A DNA stretch of 64,000 nucleotides from Melioribacter sp. (GTDB taxonomy: Bacteria; Bacteroidota; Ignavibacteria; Ignavibacteriales; Melioribacteraceae). Location: NCBI GenBank assembly GCA_020723965.1, contig DYHW01000005.1, positions 124,001 to 188,000 of the forward strand. Direction: 5' to 3'. A program made the translations under genes and the position numbers. The notes beneath the pieces were generated by a model. That model did no database searches and had not been told where the DNA came from. It saw only the letters and a list, made by a program, of their open reading frames with translations. This document shows, in pieces, positions 17,556-25,114 of the stretch. Positions within the stretch are counted from its first letter, which is position 1, and every line of letters begins with the position of its first letter.

Positions 17556-18368
17556 ATGAAAGATTATACCTTAAGCGAAATCAATATCTATCCTGTAAAA
17601 TCTCTTGGCGGAATCAGTTTGCAGTCCGCAGAAGTTACAGACCGCGGCTTGCAATACGACCGCCGTTGGATGCTGGTTGATGAAGCGGGAAAATTCTTAA
17701 CGCAGCGTAAATACCCGCAAATGGCACTGGTCCAAGTAGAAGTATCATTAAGCGGTTTACATTTTCAACACAAACTGAAAAAAAAATTGTTGCTCAATAT
17801 TTCACACAATGAATTCACGGGTAATGAACTTGACGTTATTGTTGGAGACGATACGGTTAAAGCAGCGCTTTACGAAAAGCATGTGAACAATTGGTTTAGT
17901 GATCTTCTCGGGCTTAATTGTAAACTTGTTTATATGAAAGACGAGATGAGGAGACAAGTTGACAAAAATTACGCGATGAACAACGAGATAACAAGTTTTG
18001 CCGGCGGCTTTCCGTTTGTCATCGTCGGTCAATCTTCGCTTGATGATTTAAATTCGCGGCTGGAAGAGAAAATACCGATGAATCGTTTCCGCGCAAATTT
18101 TGTTTTTACTGGGGGCGCTCCATACGAAGAAGATGAATGGAAAAAGTTTAAGATTGCTGATCTTTTTTTTTCCGGTGTCAAACAGTGCCACCGCTGCCCG
18201 CTTGTTAATGTGAATCAGGAAACAGGAGAAAAAAGCGAGGAACCTCTGCAAACACTAATAAAATATAGAACGTTCGGAAACGAAGTGATGTTCGGTATGA
18301 AATTGCTACATAAAGGTTCTGGTTTTATAAATGTTGGCGATAAGATTGGGGTGCTTGATAGGAAATAA
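17556..18368 (+). CDS. MOSC-domain protein (YcbX/mARC-like)
   Basis: The 270 residues carry an N-terminal MOSC beta-barrel domain ('INIYPVKSLGGISLQSAEV', 'DRRWMLVDEAGKFLTQRKYP') and the MOSC domain. The latter has the molybdenum-coordinating Cys in 'VKQCHRCPLVNVNQETGE' and the end pattern 'GSGFINVGDKIGVL'. Relatives such as YcbX and mARC reduce N-hydroxylated compounds with a molybdenum cofactor. YcbX has a C-terminal ferredoxin that is absent here, so it would need a separate electron donor. The start at 17556 gives the usual N-terminus. Confidence 0.87.
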   Translation: MKDYTLSEINIYPVKSLGGISLQSAEVTDRGLQYDRRWMLVDEAGKFLTQRKYPQMALVQVEVSLSGLHFQHKLKKKLLLNISHNEFTGNELDVIVGDDTVKAALYEKHVNNWFSDLLGLNCKLVYMKDEMRRQVDKNYAMNNEITSFAGGFPFVIVGQSSLDDLNSRLEEKIPMNRFRANFVFTGGAPYEEDEWKKFKIADLFFSGVKQCHRCPLVNVNQETGEKSEEPLQTLIKYRTFGNEVMFGMKLLHKGSGFINVGDKIGVLDRK

Positions 18369-18447
18369 TATGCTTGCCGTTTACGATCTTTTTAAAGGGA
18401 ATGATCTTCGTTCAATCTAAAAATCAAACGAAGTAGTTGAGTTAGTA

Positions 18448-18900
18448 ATGCGCTATCAGCTTTTGTTCGACGAACTCTTTAATGGAATATTTCACGAAGA
18501 CAAAGTGATTAGTGCAAGGTGCGCAGAAGCAGTTGAAAAAGTTGCGAGGAGATATCCTGAATATATTCAGAAAAAAAAGAGGATCATTCTTAAAAATCTT
18601 AGTAAGTTCAACCAGAAAGAAGTTGTTTGGCATATCGCACTCATGCTCGGATATCTAAAACCCACAAAGAAAGAATTGGATAAAGCTTTCAACCAACTTA
18701 ATAAATGGCTCGCAACATCGGATAGCATTATTGTAAAAGTTGCGTGCCTGCAATCACTTTCCTGTCTCGCTACAAAAAATAAAGCGCTCATCAAAAGTGT
18801 GCGCTATAAAATTGAAAAGCAGATGACAACCGGCTCGCCGGCAATTAAAGCCCGCGGAAGAAAACTCCTTGCGGCGTTTGATAAACTAAAATCAATTTGA
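18448..18900 (+). CDS. Small HEAT-repeat protein
   Basis: A 150-residue, basic, all-helical protein. 'VISARCAEAVEKVARRYPEY', 'WHIALMLGYLKPT' and 'IIVKVACLQSLSCLATKN' are HEAT-like helix pairs. It has no catalytic motif, signal peptide or membrane helix. Similar short HEAT proteins occur as stand-alone genes in Bacteroidota, but I know of no defined role. It ends just before a GATGCTGG palindrome. Confidence 0.7.
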   Translation: MRYQLLFDELFNGIFHEDKVISARCAEAVEKVARRYPEYIQKKKRIILKNLSKFNQKEVVWHIALMLGYLKPTKKELDKAFNQLNKWLATSDSIIVKVACLQSLSCLATKNKALIKSVRYKIEKQMTTGSPAIKARGRKLLAAFDKLKSI

Positions 18901-18912
18901 TATTGGTTTCCG

Positions 18913-18950
18913 GATGCTGGTTCTAGTATCAAAATCCAGAGTCTAGCATC
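18913..18950. repeat. GATGCTGG palindrome, copy 1
   Basis: GATGCTGG (18913-18920) pairs imperfectly with the downstream CCAGAGTCTAGCATC, whose inner CCAG and outer GCATC match the left arm. A cleaner copy of the same design lies at 45293-45348 and a half copy (GATGCTGGATA) at about 31225. It is intergenic and without a T-run. Confidence 0.45.
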
Positions 18951-18996
18951 TAATATTCAAATTTTTCAATAAAGTAAAATTACGATCATAGGAATT

Positions 18997-19662
18997 ATGA
19001 ACATAAATCAGAAGTATATTAAAGTAGAAAAAAACGCACGTTACTTTGTGCTGGGCGCACCATCAGAAAAAATAAAATCTGTTTGGTTTGTTCTTCACGG
19101 ATACGGACAGCTCGCAGAAGATTTTATAAAATATTTTAAACTGGCAGTTAATGAATCCGCTTTAGTAGTGGCGCCGGAAGCGTTGAATAGATTTTATCTG
19201 AAAGGTTTTGGCGGAAAGACCGGCGCAACGTGGATGACAAAAGAAGAAAGAGAAAAAGAGATCAACGACTATGTGAATTATCTCGATTCAATTTACGATG
19301 AAGTAATTAAATATGGTTTATTCACTCCAGCAAAAGTAACAGTTCTCGGTTTTTCGCAAGGAACTGCTACAGCGTGCAGATGGATTGCCAACGGCAAATC
19401 AAAAGTTAATCGCCTAATTCTTTGGGGCGGCGGTATTCCACACGATGTAGAGCTTCGATCATCAGAGAAACTTTTGAACTCGATCAGGCTGGAAATTGTT
19501 GTAGGCGATAAAGACGAATTCATTTCCAAAGACCAAATAAAAAAAGAAATTAACCGGCTTGAGGAAAATAAAATTAATTACAAGCTTCATAAGTTTAACG
19601 GAGGGCATGAAATTAAAGCCGAAATCCTTCAACAGTTAGTTAACAAAAACAAGAGGAGATAA
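18997..19662 (+). CDS. Alpha/beta-hydrolase (carboxylesterase/phospholipase type)
   Basis: A 221-residue cytosolic serine hydrolase of the carboxylesterase/phospholipase family. The oxyanion region is 'VWFVLHGYGQLAEDF', the nucleophile Ser is in 'VTVLGFSQGTATACRW', the acid is in 'VVGDKDEFIS' and the His is in 'KFNGGHEIKAEIL'. The natural substrate is not predictable. An AGGA ribosome binding site lies 4 bases before the ATG. It is followed after 1 base by a broken VOC gene. Confidence 0.88.
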   Translation: MNINQKYIKVEKNARYFVLGAPSEKIKSVWFVLHGYGQLAEDFIKYFKLAVNESALVVAPEALNRFYLKGFGGKTGATWMTKEEREKEINDYVNYLDSIYDEVIKYGLFTPAKVTVLGFSQGTATACRWIANGKSKVNRLILWGGGIPHDVELRSSEKLLNSIRLEIVVGDKDEFISKDQIKKEINRLEENKINYKLHKFNGGHEIKAEILQQLVNKNKRR

Positions 19663-19663
19663 A

Positions 19664-19813
19664 ATGGCAAACGTAATCTATTGGTTTGAAATTCCAGTTA
19701 ACGATCTTGAACGTGCAGAAATATTTTATTCGCAAATATTTTCCGTTCAAATGGAGAAAATGGATTTCGGAGAAATAATGAAGACATTCATCATTCACAC
19801 ACACCCGGAATGA
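19664..19813 (+). pseudogene. Truncated glyoxalase/VOC-family gene
   Basis: The 49-codon frame starts with the classical VOC N-terminus, 'VIYWFEIPVNDLERAEIFY', and a strong AGGAGAT ribosome binding site, but a TGA follows after residue 49; VOC proteins of this class have about 115-130 residues. The next 100 bases contain no clear continuation in any frame, so both a stop and a deletion are likely. It sits 1 base after the hydrolase gene, so it was once cotranscribed with it. Confidence 0.72.
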
Positions 19814-19951
19814 GAATTTTGAATGCTATTATTCTTACTACACAAAAAGATTTTACTGAACGTGGGTATATGAAATACAAATCAATCTTTCGCCAATAGA
19901 TTTAGCTTATCTAGTCCAAACAGATTTTGCTGATTAGCTCTAAAGAAGCGC

Positions 19952-19977
19952 TCCTTTTGCTGTTAAAAGGATTTTTC
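19952..19977 (+). terminator. Rho-independent terminator after VOC remnant
   Basis: TCCTTTT (19952-19958) pairs with AAAAGGA (19965-19971) over a 6-base loop and is followed by TTTTTCTT. It would end the transcript of the hydrolase and broken VOC gene. Confidence 0.55.
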
Positions 19978-20011
19978 TTAAATTTGCTGCCAAAATAAAG
20001 GGAGAATATCC

Positions 20012-20176
20012 GTGGCTAAACAACAATCATTTAGCGATAAAGCAAAAGGAAAAGTCAAATCGACTAATGTTAACGTTAAGTTCATAAAGACTGTTAAAGC
20101 AGCTAATGGTAGCTATAAATTTCAAGAGAAGTTTGTAAAACTTGACGACATTAGCAAAGTAACAACACTCAAATAA
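20012..20176 (+). CDS. Small basic protein of 54 residues
   Basis: The frame opens with GTG at 20012 behind a GGGAGA ribosome binding site and ends at a TAA 54 residues later, followed directly by a strong terminator, so it is a genuine transcription unit. The product is lysine-rich (MAKQQSFSDKAKGK at the start) with two likely beta strands ('VNVKFIKTVKA' and 'YKFQEKFVKL'). I do not recognise it; the composition and size recall small ribosome- or nucleic-acid-associated proteins, which is a guess. Confidence 0.7.
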   Translation: MAKQQSFSDKAKGKVKSTNVNVKFIKTVKAANGSYKFQEKFVKLDDISKVTTLK

Positions 20177-20190
20177 AAAATTATTTGCGC

Positions 20191-20228
20191 AAACAAAAAA
20201 CCCGCATTCGCGCGGGATTTTTTGTTTT
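20191..20228 (+). terminator. Rho-independent terminator after 54-residue gene
   Basis: Stem CCCGC/GCGGG around ATTCGC, extended by A-run/T-run pairing (AAAAAA before, TTTTTGTTTT after). The A-run means it can also act on the minus strand, for the converging nfu gene. Confidence 0.8.
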
Positions 20229-20245
20229 AAAGAAAAGTAATTCTA

Positions 20246-20794
20246 TTAGTCTGAAGAAACAACTTCGATAGAAGGATTAACTTCCCTTCTTAATAAATTC
20301 TCGATTGCTACTAATGTTCCGCGTATAGAACTCGGGCAGCTGCCGCATGCGCCTTGATATCGAATTTTGAGTGTCAATCCCTCCATACCTGTAACTTCAA
20401 GTCCGCCGCCATCGCCGGCAAGTGCGGGACGAACGCGCTGGTCTAAAACTTCATTGATCTTTTTTAAAAGCGCAGTTTCTTCTTCGCTGCTTACTTGAGT
20501 TGCTGCATTTTCAGCAGGTATTAACGTCTTATCAAAATTTTTGATAAACTCAACGAACGGACGCTGGATTTGTCCCCATGCAACTTTTGCTTCTTTCTCT
20601 ATAGTAATAAATTTATCCATATAAAAAACAGAAACCACACCTTGAATTTCGAAGATACCTTTTGCAAGCGGATCGTTTTCTGCCTCTTCTTTGGATTTAT
20701 AATTGCGTGTTTCCCTGTTCAACAGTTTTTCATTCAGAACAAATTTCAATGCCTGCGGATTTGGCGTAAGATCTACGTCTTGAACTTGTAACAT
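20246..20794 (-). CDS. nfuA: NifU-like Fe-S scaffold/carrier (Nfu type)
   Basis: The 182 residues contain an N-terminal Nfu_N domain ('TPNPQALKFVLNEKLL', 'IFEIQGVVSVFYMDKFITI') and a C-terminal NifU domain with 'RPALAGDGGGLEVTG' and the cluster-binding CxxC in 'GACGSCPSSIRGTL'. Such proteins carry [4Fe-4S] clusters to client enzymes; this layout matches mitochondrial NFU1. The enterobacterial NfuA has an A-type N-terminal domain instead, so the symbol is approximate. It is a single gene with a GGAGAAAA ribosome binding site, converging on the terminator at 20191. Confidence 0.88.
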   Translation of the reverse strand: MLQVQDVDLTPNPQALKFVLNEKLLNRETRNYKSKEEAENDPLAKGIFEIQGVVSVFYMDKFITIEKEAKVAWGQIQRPFVEFIKNFDKTLIPAENAATQVSSEEETALLKKINEVLDQRVRPALAGDGGGLEVTGMEGLTLKIRYQGACGSCPSSIRGTLVAIENLLRREVNPSIEVVSSD

Positions 20795-20897
20795 GATTTT
20801 CTCCTTTTTGACATAACCAAAATACTTATTGGTTAGTTCCTTTATCGAAACTTAACAAAAATATGGCTTGGTGCACAAGAGTAATGACTAATGTTGG

Positions 20898-21344
20898 CTA
20901 AACACTAAACTGCTTTAGGTGATGATCTATATGCTTATACATGAGAGAACCCCATTCTGAAGGAGTTAGTTTTCCAAAGAACGAATGCGGATTAGTTGTG
21001 CATCTTGCCTCGCCGCCTTGATGAAATTGATATATCAGTCGAAACAAATTTTGTTTTTTTTCAAAACCCTCCGTGCTTTTAATAATAAATGCATGATTAG
21101 TAGGGCTATTTTTCTTGATTGGTTTTTCCTCAACTTCCATAGATTTAAAAAATCTGCCAATTAACTTTTCAATGAAGAGTTGTGAAAAAAATTTTGTCCC
21201 GATTGCTGTTTCTATACCTATTGAGCAATGAGCGAGCATCTGATCAACACTCATCTTTCCCCATAGTTTTTGTGAATTTAGAGTAAGTTTGTTTATTCTA
21301 TTGGTAACTTCATCAAATGATTCTTTCAGAAATAATGTTCTCAT
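20898..21344 (-). CDS. DUF1569 (DinB-superfamily) protein
   Basis: A 148-residue four-helix-bundle protein. 'LWGKMSVDQMLAHC' and the C-terminal 'SEWGSLMYKHIDHHLKQF' give the spaced His residues typical of DinB-like/DUF1569 proteins, which probably bind a metal or thiol. No substrate is known. The gene stops short of nfu and starts 18 bases after rsmI, so it may share rsmI's transcript. Confidence 0.75.
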   Translation of the reverse strand: MRTLFLKESFDEVTNRINKLTLNSQKLWGKMSVDQMLAHCSIGIETAIGTKFFSQLFIEKLIGRFFKSMEVEEKPIKKNSPTNHAFIIKSTEGFEKKQNLFRLIYQFHQGGEARCTTNPHSFFGKLTPSEWGSLMYKHIDHHLKQFSV

Positions 21345-21362
21345 AAAATGTTTCCCGTTTAA

Positions 21363-22040
21363 TTATTCACGGTTGTTAATTAACAGAACAAACTCGCCCT
21401 TTAGATTTTTTTCTGACACGATTTTTAAAACATCCGAGACTTTACCTCGAAAGAATTTTTCTGTCGGAAGTGTGAGATCAAATGCTACAACAATTTTTGT
21501 TGAGCCGCCGAAGATTTTCATTACGTCCGTTAGGATTGCTTTGAGCCGATATGGTGTTTCCATCAGCACGATCAACTCTTTGATGCTTTTCAACCGTAGC
21601 AATTCTTTCTTTCTCAAATCACTTTTGGGTGAAAGCCATCCGGCATAATAAAATTTATCTAAATTAAATCCAGAGCCGACAAGCGCCGGCAGAAGCGAGT
21701 TTGCGCCGGGAATTGGGACTACATCAATATCTGCATCAATACACATTTGAACAAGCAGCGAACCGGGATCAGAAAACAGCGGAGTTCCACTATCAGAAAT
21801 TAGCGCCGCTGATTTTTCCTCTTTTATCTTAAGAAAAATTTCTTGAGATGATTCTTTTTCATTATGCTCGTTGAGAGAGACAAGCTCTTTTTCGATCTTG
21901 AAATGAGAGAGCAAGCGTCTTGCTTCTTTGAATTCTTCGCAGATAATAAAATCAACATTTTTGAGAACGCTTAACGCACGCAGAGAAATATCTTCGTAAT
22001 TACCGATGGGTGTGGAAACGATGTAGAGTTTATTTCCCAT
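21363..22040 (-). CDS. rsmI: 16S rRNA (cytidine(1402)-2'-O)-methyltransferase RsmI
   Basis: RsmI methylates the 2'-OH of C1402 in the decoding centre. The tetrapyrrole-methylase fold is shown by 'KLYIVSTPIGNYEDISLRAL', 'LISDSGTPLFSDPG' and 'VVPIPGANSLLPALVGSGF'. At about 225 residues it ends near 'FVLLINNRE' and lacks the C-terminal extension of longer homologues. I start at 22040 because relatives begin right before 'NKLYIV'; an ATG at 22046 is in frame but lies within the inverted-repeat unit that abuts this start codon. Translation is probably coupled to the GIY-YIG stop (ATGA overlap). Confidence 0.9.
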   Translation of the reverse strand: MGNKLYIVSTPIGNYEDISLRALSVLKNVDFIICEEFKEARRLLSHFKIEKELVSLNEHNEKESSQEIFLKIKEEKSAALISDSGTPLFSDPGSLLVQMCIDADIDVVPIPGANSLLPALVGSGFNLDKFYYAGWLSPKSDLRKKELLRLKSIKELIVLMETPYRLKAILTDVMKIFGGSTKIVVAFDLTLPTEKFFRGKVSDVLKIVSEKNLKGEFVLLINNRE

Positions 22041-22391
22041 TGTCATGCTGAACTTGTTTCAGCATCGTTATTCTTATTAAACCAATCTTCCGCAAGATCA
22101 TTCCATCCTTTATTAACGGATTCAATCAAATTAATTTCCCATTTTCTGTGCCAATTTTTAAGTTGCTTTTCCCGTTTAATGGCTGAGTTTATATCTGGTG
22201 TCTCTTCAAAGTATACTAATTTTGTGATATTATATTTTTTTGTGAATCCTTCAATCAGTTTCTCTTTATGTTCATATACTCTTCGCTCTAAGTTATTAGT
22301 AACTCCTACATAAAGAGTCTTTGATTTGTTGGTCATTATATAAACATAGTAATTGTTCATATTAGACCCCCGAACCAAGTTCGGGGTGACA
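22041..22391. mobile_element. TGTCA...TGACA inverted-repeat unit carrying a GIY-YIG gene
   Basis: The left end TGTCATGCTGAACTTGTTTC (22041-22060) and the reverse complement of the right end, TGTCACCCCGAACTTGGTTC (22372-22391), match at 16 of 20 positions. Each end is itself a hairpin (ATGCTGAA/TTCAGCAT at 22045-22065, CCCCGAA/TTCGGGG at 22368-22386). The 351-base unit contains only the GIY-YIG gene and lies between proS and rsmI, its left end directly touching the rsmI ATG. No target duplication is visible. Mobility is inference. Confidence 0.55.
22043..22360 (-). CDS. GIY-YIG nuclease-family protein
   Basis: A 105-residue single-domain GIY-YIG protein: 'NNYYVYIMTNKSKTLYVGVT' has the two catalytic tyrosines, 'LERRVYEHK' the Arg and 'SAIKREKQLKNWHRKW' the metal-binding Glu. 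Short proteins of this class are common in Bacteroidota and are uncharacterised; DNA nicking is the family expectation. The last seven codons (DAETSSA) are encoded by the left inverted repeat, and the stop overlaps the longer rsmI start. I start at 22360 (MNNYYVYIM), not at the upstream 22378. Confidence 0.85.
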   Translation of the reverse strand: MNNYYVYIMTNKSKTLYVGVTNNLERRVYEHKEKLIEGFTKKYNITKLVYFEETPDINSAIKREKQLKNWHRKWEINLIESVNKGWNDLAEDWFNKNNDAETSSA

Positions 22392-22405
22392 AAAAAAATC
22401 CTTTG

Positions 22406-24091
22406 TTAAAACGGTTTTTTAAGCAGTTCCAACAGTTTATTTAATTCAACAACTTTCTTCTCGCCGGTTCTTCTATTTTTTACTTCAACTTTTTCTTCCT
22501 TCAAATTCTTTTCGCCAACAATTACCTGAATAGGCATACCAAGAAGATCAGCATCATTAAATTTGAATCCTGCGCTTACATCTTTCCTATCATCAAATAA
22601 AACTTCATAACCATCGGCAATCAATTCAATGTAAATTTTTTCACATGCTTCTGAAACCGCTCCGTTCTTCATGTTCAATCCGATTAAATGAATATTGAAC
22701 GGAGCTAATGGTTCTTTCCAAACAATTCCTTTTTCATCATAATTCTGCTCAATGAAACATGCAAAAATTCTTTCAACGCCAATTCCGTAGCTTCCCATAA
22801 CAATAGGTTTTTCTTTTCCGGTTTCATCAAGAAACATAACGCCAAGCGCTTCGGAATATTTTGTGCCGAGTTTGAAAATATGTCCGAGTTCAATTGCTTT
22901 AAATACTTCCAAAGTTGAGCCGCAGCGAATACATTTTTCACCACTTTTAACTGTTCGTAAATCAAAGTATTCGATCTTAGGTGCATCTCGCAGCAAATCA
23001 ATACCGCCAATATGAAAATCATTTTTATTAGCGCCGCTGTAAAGATTATTGGCGTCTTTCAAAAGATTATCGGCAATGATTCTATGTTTGAAATCGATCG
23101 GCCCGATTGAGCCAGCATCAGCGCCGGTAATTTCTTTTAGTTCTTCCGGATGCGCGGGACGAACATTACCGCCAATTACCGAACCTAATTTTGTTTCATT
23201 CACTTCATCATTGCCAAGCATTAAAACTAAAACGGGCTGTCCATCGTGAATATAAATTCTCGATTTAGCTGTTTCTTGCTCGTGAATTTTTAAAAATGCG
23301 CAAAGTTCATTAATCGATTTTACATTCGGAGTGGAAATTTCATAAACAGGTTTGCTTTCTGCATGCCGTTTTGCCGGCAGCGCTACAGATTGAGCAACTT
23401 CAACGTTAGAAGCATAACCGCACTTTTCGCAATAGGCGACAGTATCTTCGCCGGCGTCGCTCTTAACCATAAACTCTTCGCTTTTGCTTCCGCCCATAGC
23501 TCCGCTTGAAGCTCCAACGACAAAATATTTCAATCTGCATCTATCAAAAATAGAGCGGTATGCTTTATCGTGAAGATCATAGCCAACATCCAATCCTGCG
23601 TCATCTTTATCAAGTGTGTAAGCGTCTTTCATTATGAACTGCCTTCCGCGAATTACGCCGCTGCGCGGGCGCGGTTCATTTCTAAATTTGGTCTGAATTT
23701 GATACCAGATCTGCGGCATATCTTTATATGAAACAATCGCGCCTTTTGCGTGATATGCAACAATCTCTTCATGCGTTGGCGCTAATACATAGTCGCGGTT
23801 TTTAATTTGGAAAAGAATATCTCCAAAAGCTTCAACGCGTCCGGTCTGTTCCCAAATTTCTTTCGGATTGAGACTTGGAAAATGAAACTCTTGCCCGCCT
23901 ATTGCATTCATCTCTTCGCGGATAATATCCATAATTTTTCTGAGCGCTTTGTATCCGATTGGCAGCCATGAATAAATGCCTGCAGAAAGCTGGCGCGCCA
24001 ATCCCGCACGTATCATCAAAATGTGGCTTGGAATAACTGCTTCAGTTGGCGCTTCCTTTAATGTTGGTATGAACGATTTACTTAATCTCAT
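22406..24091 (-). CDS. proS: Prolyl-tRNA synthetase
   Basis: ProS charges tRNA-Pro. The 561 residues have class II motif 2 in 'RNEPRPRSGVIRGRQFIMKD' and motif 3 in 'GSYGIGVERIFACFIEQ'. Between them lies the bacterial-type insertion (editing) domain at about 225-400, and the C-terminal anticodon-binding domain ends with 'VELNKLLELLKKPF'. This is the bacterial (ProS type 1) form and has the normal length. It is the first gene of a leftward unit that includes the GIY-YIG and rsmI genes. Confidence 0.96.
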   Translation of the reverse strand: MRLSKSFIPTLKEAPTEAVIPSHILMIRAGLARQLSAGIYSWLPIGYKALRKIMDIIREEMNAIGGQEFHFPSLNPKEIWEQTGRVEAFGDILFQIKNRDYVLAPTHEEIVAYHAKGAIVSYKDMPQIWYQIQTKFRNEPRPRSGVIRGRQFIMKDAYTLDKDDAGLDVGYDLHDKAYRSIFDRCRLKYFVVGASSGAMGGSKSEEFMVKSDAGEDTVAYCEKCGYASNVEVAQSVALPAKRHAESKPVYEISTPNVKSINELCAFLKIHEQETAKSRIYIHDGQPVLVLMLGNDEVNETKLGSVIGGNVRPAHPEELKEITGADAGSIGPIDFKHRIIADNLLKDANNLYSGANKNDFHIGGIDLLRDAPKIEYFDLRTVKSGEKCIRCGSTLEVFKAIELGHIFKLGTKYSEALGVMFLDETGKEKPIVMGSYGIGVERIFACFIEQNYDEKGIVWKEPLAPFNIHLIGLNMKNGAVSEACEKIYIELIADGYEVLFDDRKDVSAGFKFNDADLLGMPIQVIVGEKNLKEEKVEVKNRRTGEKKVVELNKLLELLKKPF

Positions 24092-24287
24092 TGTATCTGC
24101 TTTTCATTTTTAAAAAATCTTTGGCAAAGATAAGAAACGAATAGTCGAATTGGAAACCAGACTATTTTTTAGACTATTAGCAGCGCATTCTTTAGAGATC
24201 ATATTTAAGCTGCTGAATCTGCAACCATATATTGCTTATGCAAAGTGGGAACGAAATCTTTATTTTGTGCATATAAAAAAAGAAGCA

Positions 24288-24950
24288 ATGAAAACAGTTC
24301 GCAAAATATCTTTATTTCTAATTCTGCTTTCCGCGTTCTTGTATGCGCAAGATGAAGGCAGGTTTAAAATCGCACGCTTGAAATATAATGGCGGCGGCGA
24401 TTGGTACAACGACCCCTCGTCTGAAGTAAATCTTCTCAAGTTTGTTGCACAGAATACCAATATCAAAACAAAACCGGTCTATGAATTTGTAGATCTATCA
24501 AGCGGAAATATTTTCGCTTATCCGTTTCTCTTTTTGACTGGACACGGCAACGTAGTCTTCGCGGATGCCGAAGCAAAGAAGCTGCGCACTTATCTTGAGA
24601 ACGGCGGCTTTCTTTATGTTGATGATGATTACGGATTGGATAAAGCGTTCCGCCGCGAAATAAAAAAAGTTTTTCCGGATAAAGATTTGGTTGAGCTCCC
24701 GTTTAGTTACGGACTGTATCATTGCTTTTATGATTTTCCAAATGGAGTTCCAAAGACACACGAGCATGATAACAAACCGCCGCAAGGATTAGGAATTCTT
24801 GTAAATGGAAGGTTGTGTGTTTTTTACACGTATGAAAGCAATCCAAGCGATGGCTGGGCTGATCCTGAAGTTCATAAAAATCCGCCGGCTAAAAGAGAGG
24901 AAACGCTTAAGTTTGGAACAAATATTATCGTATGGGCGTTGATGAATTGA
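24288..24950 (+). CDS. DUF4159 secreted protein
   Basis: A 220-residue exported protein. The start at 24288 gives a clean signal peptide (MKTVRKISLFLILLSAFLYA) with an AGAAG ribosome binding site; the open frame from 24150 only adds non-coding-like residues. The body shows the DUF4159 pattern 'RLKYNGGGDWYNDPSS', 'FLFLTGHGNVVF' and 'LENGGFLYVDDDYGLDKAF', a fold related to glutamine-amidotransferase-like domains but without a catalytic Cys. DUF4159 genes usually occur with MoxR, DUF58, VWA and DUF4175 genes; here only the DUF4175-like partner follows. Confidence 0.82.
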   Translation: MKTVRKISLFLILLSAFLYAQDEGRFKIARLKYNGGGDWYNDPSSEVNLLKFVAQNTNIKTKPVYEFVDLSSGNIFAYPFLFLTGHGNVVFADAEAKKLRTYLENGGFLYVDDDYGLDKAFRREIKKVFPDKDLVELPFSYGLYHCFYDFPNGVPKTHEHDNKPPQGLGILVNGRLCVFYTYESNPSDGWADPEVHKNPPAKREETLKFGTNIIVWALMN

Positions 24951-25114
24951 AAAGTTTAATCGCAAAGAAATAAATAAGAATGAGTTATCAAACATTGTGA
25001 TTGATTATGCAATTAAAATTCATTCTGTTTTAATGTTGCTCGTTAAAAAGAGGAACTAAAAGAGAAGTAAGTAATATTTGACCTTTGTGCGCATTCGGTT
25101 GAAAAGATAAAAAA

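Noticed and set aside
24150..24287. N-terminal extension of the DUF4159 gene
   Set aside because: The later ATG at 24288 has a ribosome binding site and begins a clean signal peptide.
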